Below, piece by piece: positions 28,501 to 37,800 of a DNA stretch of 64,000 nt. Source of the DNA: Pseudoalteromonas sp. MM1 (GTDB lineage: Bacteria > Pseudomonadota > Gammaproteobacteria > Enterobacterales > Alteromonadaceae); assembly GCF_030296835.1 (NCBI RefSeq), contig NZ_AP027923.1, positions 310,001 through 374,000 of the forward strand, in the 5' to 3' direction. Numbering within the stretch: the first letter of the stretch is position 1; each line of letters begins with the position of its first letter. A program made the translations under genes and the position numbers. The notes beneath the pieces were generated by a model that had not been told where the DNA came from, did no database searches, and saw only the letters and a list, made by a program, of their open reading frames with translations.

Positions 28501-29021
28501 AACGTTAAACACCTCTGCAACTGCTGTAACCCACGCCTGATCCAGCTTTTAACCGTACCTAAGGGCGTTTCTATGTAATTGACTAGTTCACCATGGCTCA
28601 AGCCCTTGTAATAGGCTAAATGTATGGCTTGTTTTTGCTGTGGATCGAGTTGTTCAATACAATCAACGAGTTTGGTTTGTTCGTCGTAACTAACATCGAC
28701 TGCTTGTTCATCGTATTGCTCATCGCCCATGGCTTGTTCTTTTCTGACCTTATGATAGCGCAGCGCATCTAAACATCTGTATCGTACTATGCTTATCATC
28801 CAGCTTATTACAGTGCCTTTTGTGGAATTGTACTCAGATGCGTTATGCCAAATTTTAATAAATGCCTCTTGCAATACTTCTTCTGCGTGAGCTCGGTTTG
28901 AAAGCATATTCAAACTAATCGCAAATAATTTACCACTGGTTTGCTGATATAAATCGGCAAAAGCGGTTTTGTTACCCTGTGCAGTTTTACACAAAAGGGG
29001 GAGTAAATTATCGTTTTCCAT
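28497..29021 (-). CDS. ECF sigma factor (SigK-like, RskA-associated)
   Basis: A 174-residue ECF sigma-70. Region 2 is visible in FADLYQQTSGKLFAISLNMLSNRAHAEEVLQEAFIKIWHNA and the region 4 helix-turn-helix in QAIHLAYYKGLSHGELVNYIETPLGTVKSWIRRGLQQL. An upstream in-frame frame runs to 29081, but the ATG at 29021 has an AGGA 5 nt upstream and starts the domain properly. It overlaps the anti-sigma gene by 4 bp. The same promoter sequence appears before its own gene and the DUF4331 gene, predicting autoregulation. Confidence 0.9.
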   Translation of the reverse strand: MENDNLLPLLCKTAQGNKTAFADLYQQTSGKLFAISLNMLSNRAHAEEVLQEAFIKIWHNASEYNSTKGTVISWMISIVRYRCLDALRYHKVRKEQAMGDEQYDEQAVDVSYDEQTKLVDCIEQLDPQQKQAIHLAYYKGLSHGELVNYIETPLGTVKSWIRRGLQQLQRCLTL

Positions 29022-29053
29022 ATGGGTCCTGTTGTTTTTATTATTACTGATTA

Positions 29054-29080
29054 AACGTTTAAGGGCGGGAATTGGATGCA
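29054..29080 (-). promoter_or_regulatory. ECF-type promoter of the sigma/anti-sigma operon
   Basis: On the minus strand: TGCATCCA (29080-29073), 15 bases, then CGTT (29057-29054), 33 bases before the sigma ATG. Blocks and spacing are identical to those before DUF4331. Confidence 0.75.
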
Positions 29081-29358
29081 CACTTTATAGCTGACTTTTC
29101 ATATTAGCTGTTATGCGCATCTAAACAAGTTTTAATCCTAAATAATGCATTTTAATGATGAGAAAAAATGACCGACTTAAATGTAAAAAGCACATATTAG
29201 TTAATTAACTTAGAAAGGCGTAAATTATAGTACTTAATAATCAGTTGGTTACAATAATTACCGGGCTTTAAATTCGTGTTTTATTGGCGTATAAATTGCA
29301 ACTACACTTGCACAAGGCTGTTAAAAAACATAAAAACAGTAAATACAAAGGGGAATTT

Positions 29359-30978
29359 ATGTGGGCTGCAACGAGTTATTTAATTTTAGCGTTAATTTTT
29401 ATATTGATAGGCTGGGAGGTTAACTCGGTTTATTTTGCCGTGGTATTTTATTGGAGTGCACTGTCGTTAATACTTGTTAGTGGTGCATATATTTTTAATT
29501 TAGCGAAAATTTTTAGAAAGCGCGAAAATGGTGTCATCCCATTTTATATTCGCTGGGCATTTGTACCTTTTTTATTGGGGGTGCAAATTTACAATGCGTA
29601 TTCTCGAAAGCACGATAAAGTCCCTCCGATTCAAAAAGTTAACGAGCATTTGTTTTTAGCATGCAGATTATTCCCCTCCGATATTGATACGTTAAAAGAA
29701 AACGGGATAACAGCAATTTTAGATGTTACGTGTGAGTTTGATGGTTTAGAGTGGAGCTCTACACAAGAAAATATTAGCTACTTAAATATTCCAGTGCTTG
29801 ATCATAGTGTGCCTACGCATTCGCAGTTAAATCAAGCAATAAATTGGATCCATCATCACATAAAAGAAGACCGCCGCGTGGTAGTTCATTGTGCACTAGG
29901 AAGAGGGCGCTCTGTATTTGTAATGGCAGCGTATTTATTGAGCCAAAATAAAAACGCCGATGTTCACCAAGTGCTCGCGCAAATAAAAGAAACCCGCGAA
30001 ACCGCAAATCTTAATAAGCATCAGCTTCGTCATTTAGCAAAGCGACATAAAAAGGGCGAGCTGGTTATTAAAAACAAAGCTGTATTAATAGCCAATCCTG
30101 TGTCGGGTACCAAAATGTGGCAAGACAAAGAGCATTTAATAGTGGCTAGGTTGTCGGCGTATTATGATTTAGAAGTATTAACCACCACCAAAGAAATAAA
30201 CGGTATTGAGCTTGCTAAACAAGCCATTAACGATAAGCCAGATATAATTATTGCCTGTGGTGGCGATGGAACCGTGACAGAAGTAGCAAGTGTGTTGGTA
30301 AACACCCAGTGTAAACTGGGCATTATACCAATGGGCACAGCCAATGCTTTAGCTCATGTGCTTATGGGGATTAGATCTAAAATAATTCCTGTTGAACAGG
30401 CCTGCGATTTAATTATTGATGGTCAAACTCACACAATAGATACCGCGTATTGTAACGATGAGCTAATGCTGTTGTTAGCTGGTATTGGTTATGAGCAATC
30501 GATGATAGAAAAAGCGGATAGAGAGGCTAAAAATAAATCTGGGCAACTTGCGTATTTAAACGGTTTTTTTCAGGCATTTAGTGAGCAAAAAGCGCAAACG
30601 CTTTATGTCACTCTTGACGATAACCAAACACAAGAGGTGCATACCAATAGCTTTATAGTTGCTAATGCGGCTCCGTTTACTACACTACTAGCGCAAGGGG
30701 GAGGGCAACCCAATCACGAAGATGGTCTGCTAGACATAAATTGGCTGGTACCAAGTGAAGAAAATACAACCAGCGTGCTTAGCATTGCCGAGCTAATGTT
30801 TAGCAGTATTACTCAAACCCAATTGGCAATTAGCTCGCATCATACAAATGCTAAAAGAGTAACCATTACGGCAGATGATGACATAAAGTACGTGCTAGAT
30901 GGTGAGGTAAAAACAGCTAAAACACTGGTTATTAACATAGACCCAGGCGCGCTAAAGGTTATTAGCAAAGAGCTGTAA
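29359..30978 (+). CDS. Fusion: membrane region + dual-specificity phosphatase + YegS/DAGK-type lipid kinase
   Basis: A 539-residue three-part protein. Residues 1-80 hold two to three membrane helices. Residues ~95-230 form a dual-specificity/tyrosine phosphatase with the HCxxxxxR loop HCALGRGRS (Cys178, Arg184) and a plausible general-acid Asp in VLDHS. Residues ~240-539 are a diacylglycerol/sphingosine-kinase-type lipid kinase with PVSGTK, the GGDGT nucleotide motif (301-305) and PMGTANALA. I choose the ATG at 29359 (AAGGGG 6 nt upstream); a TTG at 29284 is in frame but poorly supported. It may couple phospholipid or phosphoinositide turnover at the inner membrane. Confidence 0.88.
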   Translation: MWAATSYLILALIFILIGWEVNSVYFAVVFYWSALSLILVSGAYIFNLAKIFRKRENGVIPFYIRWAFVPFLLGVQIYNAYSRKHDKVPPIQKVNEHLFLACRLFPSDIDTLKENGITAILDVTCEFDGLEWSSTQENISYLNIPVLDHSVPTHSQLNQAINWIHHHIKEDRRVVVHCALGRGRSVFVMAAYLLSQNKNADVHQVLAQIKETRETANLNKHQLRHLAKRHKKGELVIKNKAVLIANPVSGTKMWQDKEHLIVARLSAYYDLEVLTTTKEINGIELAKQAINDKPDIIIACGGDGTVTEVASVLVNTQCKLGIIPMGTANALAHVLMGIRSKIIPVEQACDLIIDGQTHTIDTAYCNDELMLLLAGIGYEQSMIEKADREAKNKSGQLAYLNGFFQAFSEQKAQTLYVTLDDNQTQEVHTNSFIVANAAPFTTLLAQGGGQPNHEDGLLDINWLVPSEENTTSVLSIAELMFSSITQTQLAISSHHTNAKRVTITADDDIKYVLDGEVKTAKTLVINIDPGALKVISKEL

Positions 30979-30982
30979 ATAC

Positions 30983-31008
30983 AAAAAGCACGATTAAACG
31001 TGCTTTTT
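30983..31008. terminator. Bidirectional terminator between the fusion gene and the VF530-family gene
   Basis: Perfect 10-bp stem AAAAAGCACG / CGTGCTTTTT with a 6-nt loop between convergent genes. Confidence 0.88.
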
Positions 31009-31024
31009 AATTGCGTATTGTTTA

Positions 31025-31339
31025 TTACTTTTTAATAGACGGCCAAACAAAACCGCTCGTATCAGGCGTGTTAGTGTGTTTTGGACGTGCTGCGCTTTTA
31101 GGCTTACGCAGTGGCTTGTTACTTAAAGTATGAAGGTAAAGCGCTTCTACTTTATCACGCGCCCAAGGGGTTTTACGTAAAAACTTTAAGCTCGACTTAA
31201 TACTTGGTGAGTCGGTAAAACACTTAATTTTTACTTGCTCGCCCATGGCTTTAAAACCTAAGCGTTGCTCAAGCTCTACTAAAATTTGTTCTAATGTTAC
31301 CCCGTGAAGAGGATTTTTTGGTTGATTATCCATAGCCAT
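31025..31339 (-). CDS. VF530-family (DUF2132) small DNA-binding-like protein
   Basis: A 104-residue protein with the full VF530 core: NPLHGVTLEQILVELEQRLGF, then the CFTDSPSIKSSLKFLRKTPWARDKVEALYL block, which is highly conserved in the family. The C-terminal tail is Lys/Pro rich (KPLRKPKSAARPKH). The family was named from a Vibrio fischeri protein with a DNA-binding-like fold; no biological role is established. Confidence 0.88.
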   Translation of the reverse strand: MAMDNQPKNPLHGVTLEQILVELEQRLGFKAMGEQVKIKCFTDSPSIKSSLKFLRKTPWARDKVEALYLHTLSNKPLRKPKSAARPKHTNTPDTSGFVWPSIKK

Positions 31340-31387
31340 ACTACTTATTTAAACTGCGCGCATTGTAGCGTAAATACTCATTTAGCG

Positions 31388-31690
31388 CTAATTGACCGTA
31401 ATGGTTTTAGGCTTAGCGGGATAAACAACATTGCCATTTTTATTTAATTTTAGCCAAATTAGCTCACGGTTATTTTGCTGCGAGTTAATGGCCGCGCACA
31501 CTAAGACAAAAGATTGTACTTGTATCAGCGCACCTTCACTATAGCGTTTGTTATCGTACCAACAGATATCACCACTATTAATAATCTCATTTGCGTCAAT
31601 AATAGAATGTGTTTTGAGCGTTTTTGCATAGCTGTTAAAGGCTAAAGTGAATGCAATTAAAAAAATAAATAAACTCATAATATGGCGCAT
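31388..31690 (-). CDS. DUF1496-family secreted small protein
   Basis: A 100-residue secreted protein with a signal peptide (~22 residues) and a DUF1496-like pattern: ICWYDNKRYSEGALIQV, then FVLVCAA, with two cysteines likely forming a disulfide. The ATG at 31690 is chosen because GAGG lies 6 nt upstream; an in-frame TTG at 31696 lacks that support. Function unknown. Confidence 0.75.
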   Translation of the reverse strand: MRHIMSLFIFLIAFTLAFNSYAKTLKTHSIIDANEIINSGDICWYDNKRYSEGALIQVQSFVLVCAAINSQQNNRELIWLKLNKNGNVVYPAKPKTITVN

Positions 31691-31807
31691 GATCAACCTC
31701 GAATTTTGATAGTTTAAAAATAGTACACACGATTAAAAAACATGCTAGGGTAAGTAATAGCGTTATACAACACTGACTTAAACACACAACTATAAAAAGG
31801 TGAACAC

Positions 31808-32041
31808 ATGCAATTTAATCAAACAATGATAGATGAATTTACGTTATTAGCTAAGTTTCCACGTGAGAGCAAAATGCAGGGGATCAAGTTACACTCGGAT
31901 GCGCAGCCAAATTTATTAAGCGCAGCGCAAAGGTTGTTTGATAAAGGCGTAATAGATAGCCCAGATGGCGGCTATTTAACCGAACTGGGCCTTGATTTAA
32001 TTGAGCACGTAAGTGTTATACACAGTGCGTTAAAAAGTTAA
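31808..32041 (+). CDS. TIGR02647-family small protein
   Basis: A 77-residue protein, helical throughout (FNQTMIDEFTLLAKFPRESKMQGIKLHSDAQPNLLSAAQRLFDKGVIDSPDGGYLTELG). It matches the small TIGR02647 family of gammaproteobacteria, whose short helix-turn-helix look has led to guesses of DNA binding. AAAAGGTG precedes the ATG by 6 nt. Its stop overlaps the convergent maiA stop in TTAA. Confidence 0.75.
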   Translation: MQFNQTMIDEFTLLAKFPRESKMQGIKLHSDAQPNLLSAAQRLFDKGVIDSPDGGYLTELGLDLIEHVSVIHSALKS

Positions 32042-32667
32042 ACCGCATCGCGCTGATTTTGCGGCGCGGCGTCACTAAATGCATGTAGAGCATTACAGCG
32101 GGCATAAATGGCTGCAATTTTTGGATACGCAGCCATATCAACATTAAAACGCAACGCATTAAATACCTGTGGCACTAAACATATATCAGCCAGCGATGGC
32201 TGATCCCCAGCGCAAAAGTTATTATTTTCATTTAACATCAATTCTATTTTTTCAAAACCAAGCTCTACCCAATGTTTGTACCAGGTGGTTTTTGCTTGCT
32301 CGTCTACACCCAGTTCGTTGCTTAAATACTTGAGCACGCGTAAGTTATTTACAGGGTGAATATCACATGCCACTGCATAGCTAATATTACGAATTTGCGC
32401 TTTTTGCCATGCAGTACCATAAATTAGCGGCGTTTGTGGATAGCTTTCATCTAACCATTCTAAAATAGCGAGTGATTGCGCTAATACGCCTTCGTCTGTT
32501 TCAAGAGCGGGAAGTAGGCCTTGCACATTTTTATCTAAATAAGGCTGAGCTAGCTGTTCAGACTTAAGTAAATTAACAAATTGCATATCATGCTCAATGC
32601 CTTTTAAATTAAGTGCTATGCGTACACGATAAGCAGCAGATGAGCGAAAGTAGCTGTATAGTTTCAT
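32038..32667 (-). CDS. maiA: Maleylacetoacetate isomerase
   Basis: A 209-residue zeta-class glutathione transferase. The diagnostic zeta motif SSAAYRVRIALNLKG lies at residues 9-23, and the C-terminal domain contains GDQPSLADICLVPQVFNA. It isomerises maleylacetoacetate to fumarylacetoacetate with glutathione, the step after HmgA. It starts 5 bp after hmgA with SD GAGGAATAATAAC, so the two form an operon. The fumarylacetoacetase gene is not in the window. Confidence 0.94.
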   Translation of the reverse strand: MKLYSYFRSSAAYRVRIALNLKGIEHDMQFVNLLKSEQLAQPYLDKNVQGLLPALETDEGVLAQSLAILEWLDESYPQTPLIYGTAWQKAQIRNISYAVACDIHPVNNLRVLKYLSNELGVDEQAKTTWYKHWVELGFEKIELMLNENNNFCAGDQPSLADICLVPQVFNALRFNVDMAAYPKIAAIYARCNALHAFSDAAPQNQRDAV

Positions 32668-32672
32668 TGTTA

Positions 32673-33971
32673 TTATTCCTCGCCTGTAAAATGTTTTGTG
32701 ATACTACGCCAGCACTGAGTGTAATTAGTTTGGCGTTCTTTTCCTTCAAGGGCATATTTAGTGGGCGATATTATGTAACGAGATTCAAACATAAAGGCCA
32801 ACGTGTTCTCGTATTTTTGCGGAATGAGCTCAGCGTTAGATGCTTTTTCAAATACCTCTGCTTCAGGCCCATGGGGCGACATGCAATTATGCAAACTAGC
32901 GCCTCCAGGTACAAACCCATGCTGTTTTGCATCGTAAACTCCCTCTATTAAACCCATAAACTCACTCATAATATTCCGATGGTAGTAGGGAGGCCTAAAT
33001 GTATTCTCTGCCACCATCCAGCGCGGTGGAAAAATTACAAAATCTACATTTGCCATGCCCTCAGTGGCTGAGGGGGAGGTAAGTACAGTAAAAATAGAGG
33101 GATCTGGGTGATCAAAACTCACCGTGTTAATAACATTAAAACGGGCCAAATCGTATTTGTACGGGGCGCTGTTACCTGTCCATGCAACCACATCAAAAGG
33201 CGAGTGAGTGATTGGGCAGCTAAATAGATTACCATTAAATTTAGTTATTAATTGAAAGTTGCCTTCTTTATCTTCAAATGACGCAACAGGGTATTTAAAG
33301 TCCCTATCGTTTGCGTAGCCATTAGCACCAACGGGGCCGCGCTCGGCGAGCTCAAACGCATGGCCATAGTTTTCACAAATGTAACCACGTGCAGTTTCAT
33401 CTATTAAATCAACCGAAAACTTTATCCCGCGTGGGATTACTGCAATTTCGCCAGGCTTTACAGTCAGCTTTCCGCACTCAGTGTGTAATAGCAATTCGCC
33501 CTGTTGAGGCACAAACAACAGCTCACCATCGGCATTACAAAAATAACGGCCTTGCATAGAGCTGTTTGCAACATACATATGAATACCAATACCCGATTGA
33601 CTATTGGCACTGCCGTTTGCAGCCATTGTAATTAATCCATCAATAAAATCAGTAGTCTTCGAGGGAATATCAATCGGGCTCCAGCGCATCATCGTAGGGG
33701 GCGTAATTGCTTCAGTTATAGGTGCTGTTCTTATTAATGCGTTATCTATAGCGGTGTATTCGCCTTGTACAACAGATGGACGAAGGCGGTATAACCACGT
33801 GCGGCGATTAGCAGCACGCGGCGCTGTAAAGGCAGTGCTGCTAAATTGCTCAGTGTATAAATTGTACTTAACTTTTTGTGGGGTAAATTGCCCAATAGGC
33901 AGTGCTCCGGGTAGTGCTTCGGTTTCAAATTCATTGCCAAAACCGCTCATGTAGTTTATTTCGTTGGCCAT
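32673..33971 (-). CDS. hmgA: Homogentisate 1,2-dioxygenase
   Basis: A 432-residue homogentisate dioxygenase of normal length. Family landmarks are GFGNEFETEALPGALP at the N-terminus, the Fe-site segment FRPPYYHRNIMSEFMGLI (His and Glu ligands) and SLHNCMSPHGPEAEVFEKA with the third ligand His. It opens the ring of homogentisate in tyrosine/phenylalanine breakdown; loss gives pyomelanin in many bacteria. SD AGGATCAC precedes the start. A MITE separates its promoter region from the divergent MarR gene. Confidence 0.96.
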   Translation of the reverse strand: MANEINYMSGFGNEFETEALPGALPIGQFTPQKVKYNLYTEQFSSTAFTAPRAANRRTWLYRLRPSVVQGEYTAIDNALIRTAPITEAITPPTMMRWSPIDIPSKTTDFIDGLITMAANGSANSQSGIGIHMYVANSSMQGRYFCNADGELLFVPQQGELLLHTECGKLTVKPGEIAVIPRGIKFSVDLIDETARGYICENYGHAFELAERGPVGANGYANDRDFKYPVASFEDKEGNFQLITKFNGNLFSCPITHSPFDVVAWTGNSAPYKYDLARFNVINTVSFDHPDPSIFTVLTSPSATEGMANVDFVIFPPRWMVAENTFRPPYYHRNIMSEFMGLIEGVYDAKQHGFVPGGASLHNCMSPHGPEAEVFEKASNAELIPQKYENTLAFMFESRYIISPTKYALEGKERQTNYTQCWRSITKHFTGEE

Positions 33972-34010
33972 AATGTGATCCTGTGAGAGTGACAGTGTTT
34001 TATCTTTCTA

Positions 34011-34274
34011 GGGCCTGTTTATCTTTCGAGGTTGAATTTGCAGCAGTCTGTTTGGTAATTAGGCAAGACAGAGCCTATGCAGTGTGGTTGTTCCCCATAA
34101 ATAGGCGATAACGTAGCATAAATGCCAAACAGGCGCTGCCCGAAGGGTTCTGCCTAGGGATCATTTACTCTTTGTTGCTCGGTTTTTACTTAGCCCACTA
34201 GGTTACAAACCTCACGCCGCGATTAAATGGCCCCTAGATTGAACAAATTTCAATCCTGAAAGGTCAACAGGCCC
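34011..34274. mobile_element. 264-bp MITE with ~30-bp imperfect terminal inverted repeats and TA target duplication
   Basis: Left end GGGCCTGTTTATCTTTCGAG (from 34011) and the complement of the right end, GGGCCTGTTGACCTTTCAGG, match over about 30 bp with some mismatches. Each end is flanked by TA (34009-34010 and 34275-34276). No open frame of transposase length lies inside. TA duplication points to a Tc1/mariner- or IS630-like helper transposase. It sits between divergent hmgA and the MarR regulator gene. Confidence 0.8.
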
Positions 34275-34288
34275 TAATTAGTTTAAAG

Positions 34289-34306
34289 TACTCTCAAGTG
34301 AGAGTA
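34289..34306. promoter_or_regulatory. Probable operator for the MarR-family regulator
   Basis: TACTCTCA-AG-TGAGAGTA is a perfect 8-bp inverted repeat with 2-bp spacer, 80 bp before the MarR ATG. A related half-site (TGAGAGTG) lies at 33984-33991, just upstream of hmgA. The size and symmetry fit MarR operators. Confidence 0.6.
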
Positions 34307-34386
34307 ATTTCAAATGAGCGCATGTTTTAGACTGTAAATAAAAATGCACAACTTGAAAAGTGTGTAAAAACGGTGAGAAAGTACTA

Positions 34387-34815
34387 ATGGAAATAGATTT
34401 AAATGAATTTTTGCCTTATCAGCTAAACCAATTGGCAACTAAAATTAGTGATGACTTTGCCAGTGTATATCAACAAAAATACAATTTAACCATTTCTCAA
34501 TGGCGCATAGTGGCCAATTTAGCTCAATTTGGTCAAAGTAATGCGAGGGAATTATGTTCATTGGCCAATATGGATAAGTCTACGGTTTCAAGAGCCATTA
34601 AAGCGTTAATAGATCAAGGCTACTTAGTTACTCAGTTAAGTGAGCAAGATAAACGAGCAACTGACGTTATGTTAAATCAGCGAGGAAAAGAGTTATACCA
34701 GCGTATCGCACAGGATGCGTATATTTGGCAGAGACAACTAGCGGCTAATTTTAGTAAAGATGAGCAGGAACAACTTTTAAGCTTACTAATTAAATTAAAA
34801 ACATCTTTCAAATAA
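34387..34815 (+). CDS. MarR-family transcriptional regulator
   Basis: A 142-residue MarR protein with the winged-helix core ISQWRIVANLAQFGQSNARELCSLANMDKSTVSRAIKALIDQGYLVTQLSEQDKRATDVMLNQRGKELY. I choose the ATG at 34387 over an in-frame GTG at 34360, because GGTGAG lies upstream at a fitting distance and family members begin here. It is divergent from hmgA-maiA and is a good candidate regulator of homogentisate breakdown, with an aromatic ligand as inducer; this is inferred from position and the palindromes. Confidence 0.88.
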   Translation: MEIDLNEFLPYQLNQLATKISDDFASVYQQKYNLTISQWRIVANLAQFGQSNARELCSLANMDKSTVSRAIKALIDQGYLVTQLSEQDKRATDVMLNQRGKELYQRIAQDAYIWQRQLAANFSKDEQEQLLSLLIKLKTSFK

Positions 34816-34817
34816 AA

Positions 34818-34841
34818 AAAGCCCATCAAAAGATGGGCTTT
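34818..34841. terminator. Bidirectional terminator between the MarR gene and the TonB receptor gene
   Basis: Perfect stem AAAGCCCATC / GATGGGCTTT with AAAA loop between the convergent genes. Confidence 0.88.
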
Positions 34842-34868
34842 AATAAATAGCTTTTTACGCTAATGCGA

Positions 34869-37800
34869 TTAGAAAGTGTAACGAACACCTACACGCATTT
34901 GCCATAAAGACGCATCAGTTTGTACTGATGTATTTGCATTGTTTTCGTTAAAGCCAGAGTATACGTAACGGCCTTGCTCATCAATTGATGTTGAAATCAT
35001 GCTAGCGCCAACGAAAGGACCTTTTTTAAGTACGCCCCAATCATCGTTTAATAGGTTAGTTAAGTTATCAATTACGAAGAATGCTTCACCTTTATGGCCA
35101 TCCATAAAGCCTGGTAATTCTTGAGTAACTTTAAAGTTAAATTTAACAAACCAATCTGAGTTTTCAGCATTACGACCAGTGATTTCACCGCGCTCTAAAC
35201 CGTTAGACGCGATAAAGTCATTAAACGCATTAATTTCATCAGCGCTCATGTCATAAACAACGTTAGGATCGTTTTCAAGTGGTACGTAAAGTAATTGGCG
35301 ATCTCCGTTCCAGTTTGCATCGCCCCATACTTTTTCGTCACTACCATCAAATGTATAGCTGTATGGTAAGCCTTTGTATGCTTCACCGTATAGGTTAAAG
35401 CGAGTAGCAAAACCATCTACAAACTCATGAGAGTAGCCAAGCGTCATAGTAAAACGATGTGGGATTTCGTAATCTGATGATGCAACCCCAGGGTTACCAG
35501 GATCCGTTAGCGCAATATTGCCGTAGTTAGAACCCGCAACAGAGCTTGTCATTGGGTTAACATCGTCTGAATCCGTGTACGCGTAACCAAAGTTAACACT
35601 TACGCCATTATCAAACATTTTGCTAACTGCTAGTGATATAACTGAAGAGTCGCCGCTATCACCACTTACATTAGTTAGAAGATATTCATTTGCGCGCCCT
35701 TCAATTGATTCGTAAATAGGGCGGCCATCAAAAGTTGTTGTACCTGTATCTTGAAGAGCAATGTCACGCATTAGCGCAGCATCTTTCTTCTTAGAGTATA
35801 AGTAATCAAGTGAAATTACATACTCGTTTTCTGTTGTGTATGTTGCACCAATTGAGTATTTCCACTCTGAAGGAATTTCAAAGTCTGGGTCAACAGCGTT
35901 TACAAGACCATCGCCAGAACCAGGAACAACACCTGCAACGGCATCAAATTGAGACTGAGGGATTTCAAAACCTGGAGAACCACCATTTACGTTAGGTGTA
36001 GCAAATAAGTCGATAGCACCAAACTGGTTTGCACTAATATTAGTAATACCGTCGTTTGAATAAGAGTTCGATAGCCAAACATTCGGGTTACCACCAGAGA
36101 ATAAGCCAACGCCTGCGCGTACTTCTAGCTCGTCTGTTGCGTACCACTGGAAGCCAACTCGTGGTTGAAGTAAATCAATACCATCGAACGTGCTTTGGTT
36201 ACTAAAGCCGTAGCGGTCAGTAAAGTTTTGGTTGAAGTTAGGTACGTCATCACTTGTGTATTTATCGTAACGTAAACCAAACGTGATGTTTGCATCTAGG
36301 TCTGTAAATGCGTATTCATCTTGAACATAAAACGTATGCTGAGCGTATGAGAAACTTGCAGCAGCATCGTTTGGATCGTTAGTTGTTGCAGCATTATTAT
36401 AGAAAATGGCGCTTGCTATACCGTTTTCAAAATCATCGACTGAATTAAAACGATATTCACCTTCAGTATGCTGCACGAATAAGTTAAATACATCTAGCTC
36501 TTCAAACTCATAACCAGCTGTAATGGTATGTTGGTCAAGATAATAAGTACCCGCTACTTTAAATGTAGTGGTATCGTAATCTAGATCATTTGACTGTCGA
36601 GAATCATCTGGCCCGATAAATACAGTACCACCATCTTCTGTACGAATTTGCATTTCGCCAAAGCTGCTAGCAGCATCAAGTGACTGTACAGTTGCATCTA
36701 GTTCTGATTTACCAATACGAACTTCAGTTGAAAAGTCATCTGACCAATCTGAGTAAACAGATGCGATGATTGAAGTAAATTCTGCACTTTGGTCGTAAAA
36801 GTGGTTAGATAATGAAACACGGCTAGAACCAGTATCAGACTGTGAAACCGTATTACCATCGTTGTAGTTATAGATTAAGTTTGCACGGTGATCTTCGTTG
36901 ATGTTCCAATCTAATTTAACTAAGATTTTTTCATCTTCAACAGGCATACTTGAAGGCATACCGCCTACGTCATAACCATATACAGATTGAGCTACACTTG
37001 TAATACGAGCAATATCATCTGCAGTTACACTGCCGCTGCTTAAACCGTCGTAGTTAAACTGTTGAACACCTTCAAGTTTTTCATATGAAGTGAATAAAAA
37101 TAGTTTATCTTCGATTAACGGTAAGCCAACGTTAAAGCCGTAACGTTTTTCGGTGTAGTTACCGTTATCAACGTCTTCGCCTTCAATTTTATCGCCTTTT
37201 AATGAATCACTTGTGAAATCGTAGAAGATGCCACCGTGAACTTCATTTCCACCAGATTTAGTTACCGCATTAATGTTACATGAGGTAAAACCACCGTACT
37301 GTACGTCAAATGGTGCTAGCTCAGCTGAAACTTGCTCAATTGAGTCAAACGAGAAAGGGGCACGAATAGTAGGGTAACCGTTAGAGCTTAGACCGAAGTT
37401 ATCGTTCATACGAACGCCATCTAGCGTTAAGCTGTTGTAACGAGGGTTACCACCACCACAGTTGATTGAACCGCGGCTATCATCAATTGTGATACGCGGG
37501 TCAATACGAATGATATCTTTTAAATCACGGTTAATTGCAGGCGTGTTTTCAAGATCAGTTAAGGTAAATGTAGAAGCAGGACCTGTACCACCAGACATAG
37601 AGCTGATAGGTGCACCTGTTACTACAATTTGCTCCATGCTTGATTGTGGCTCAAGTGCAGCATTTACTGGGTAATCGTTACCAATGTTCAGGATGATATT
37701 ATTAAATTCTTGGTCAGCGTAAACATCAGAATCAACGATTACCTTGTAAGGACCACCAACACGAAGACCTTTAGCAGTAAAGTAACCTGCATCGTTTGCT

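Noticed and set aside
28500..28512. GTG start for the anti-sigma gene
   Set aside because: Its putative ribosome binding site would overlap the codon itself; the ATG with the ATGA overlap is better.
29284..29358. TTG start extending the phosphatase/lipid-kinase fusion by 25 residues
   Set aside because: No ribosome binding site before it, whereas AAGGGG precedes the ATG at 29359.
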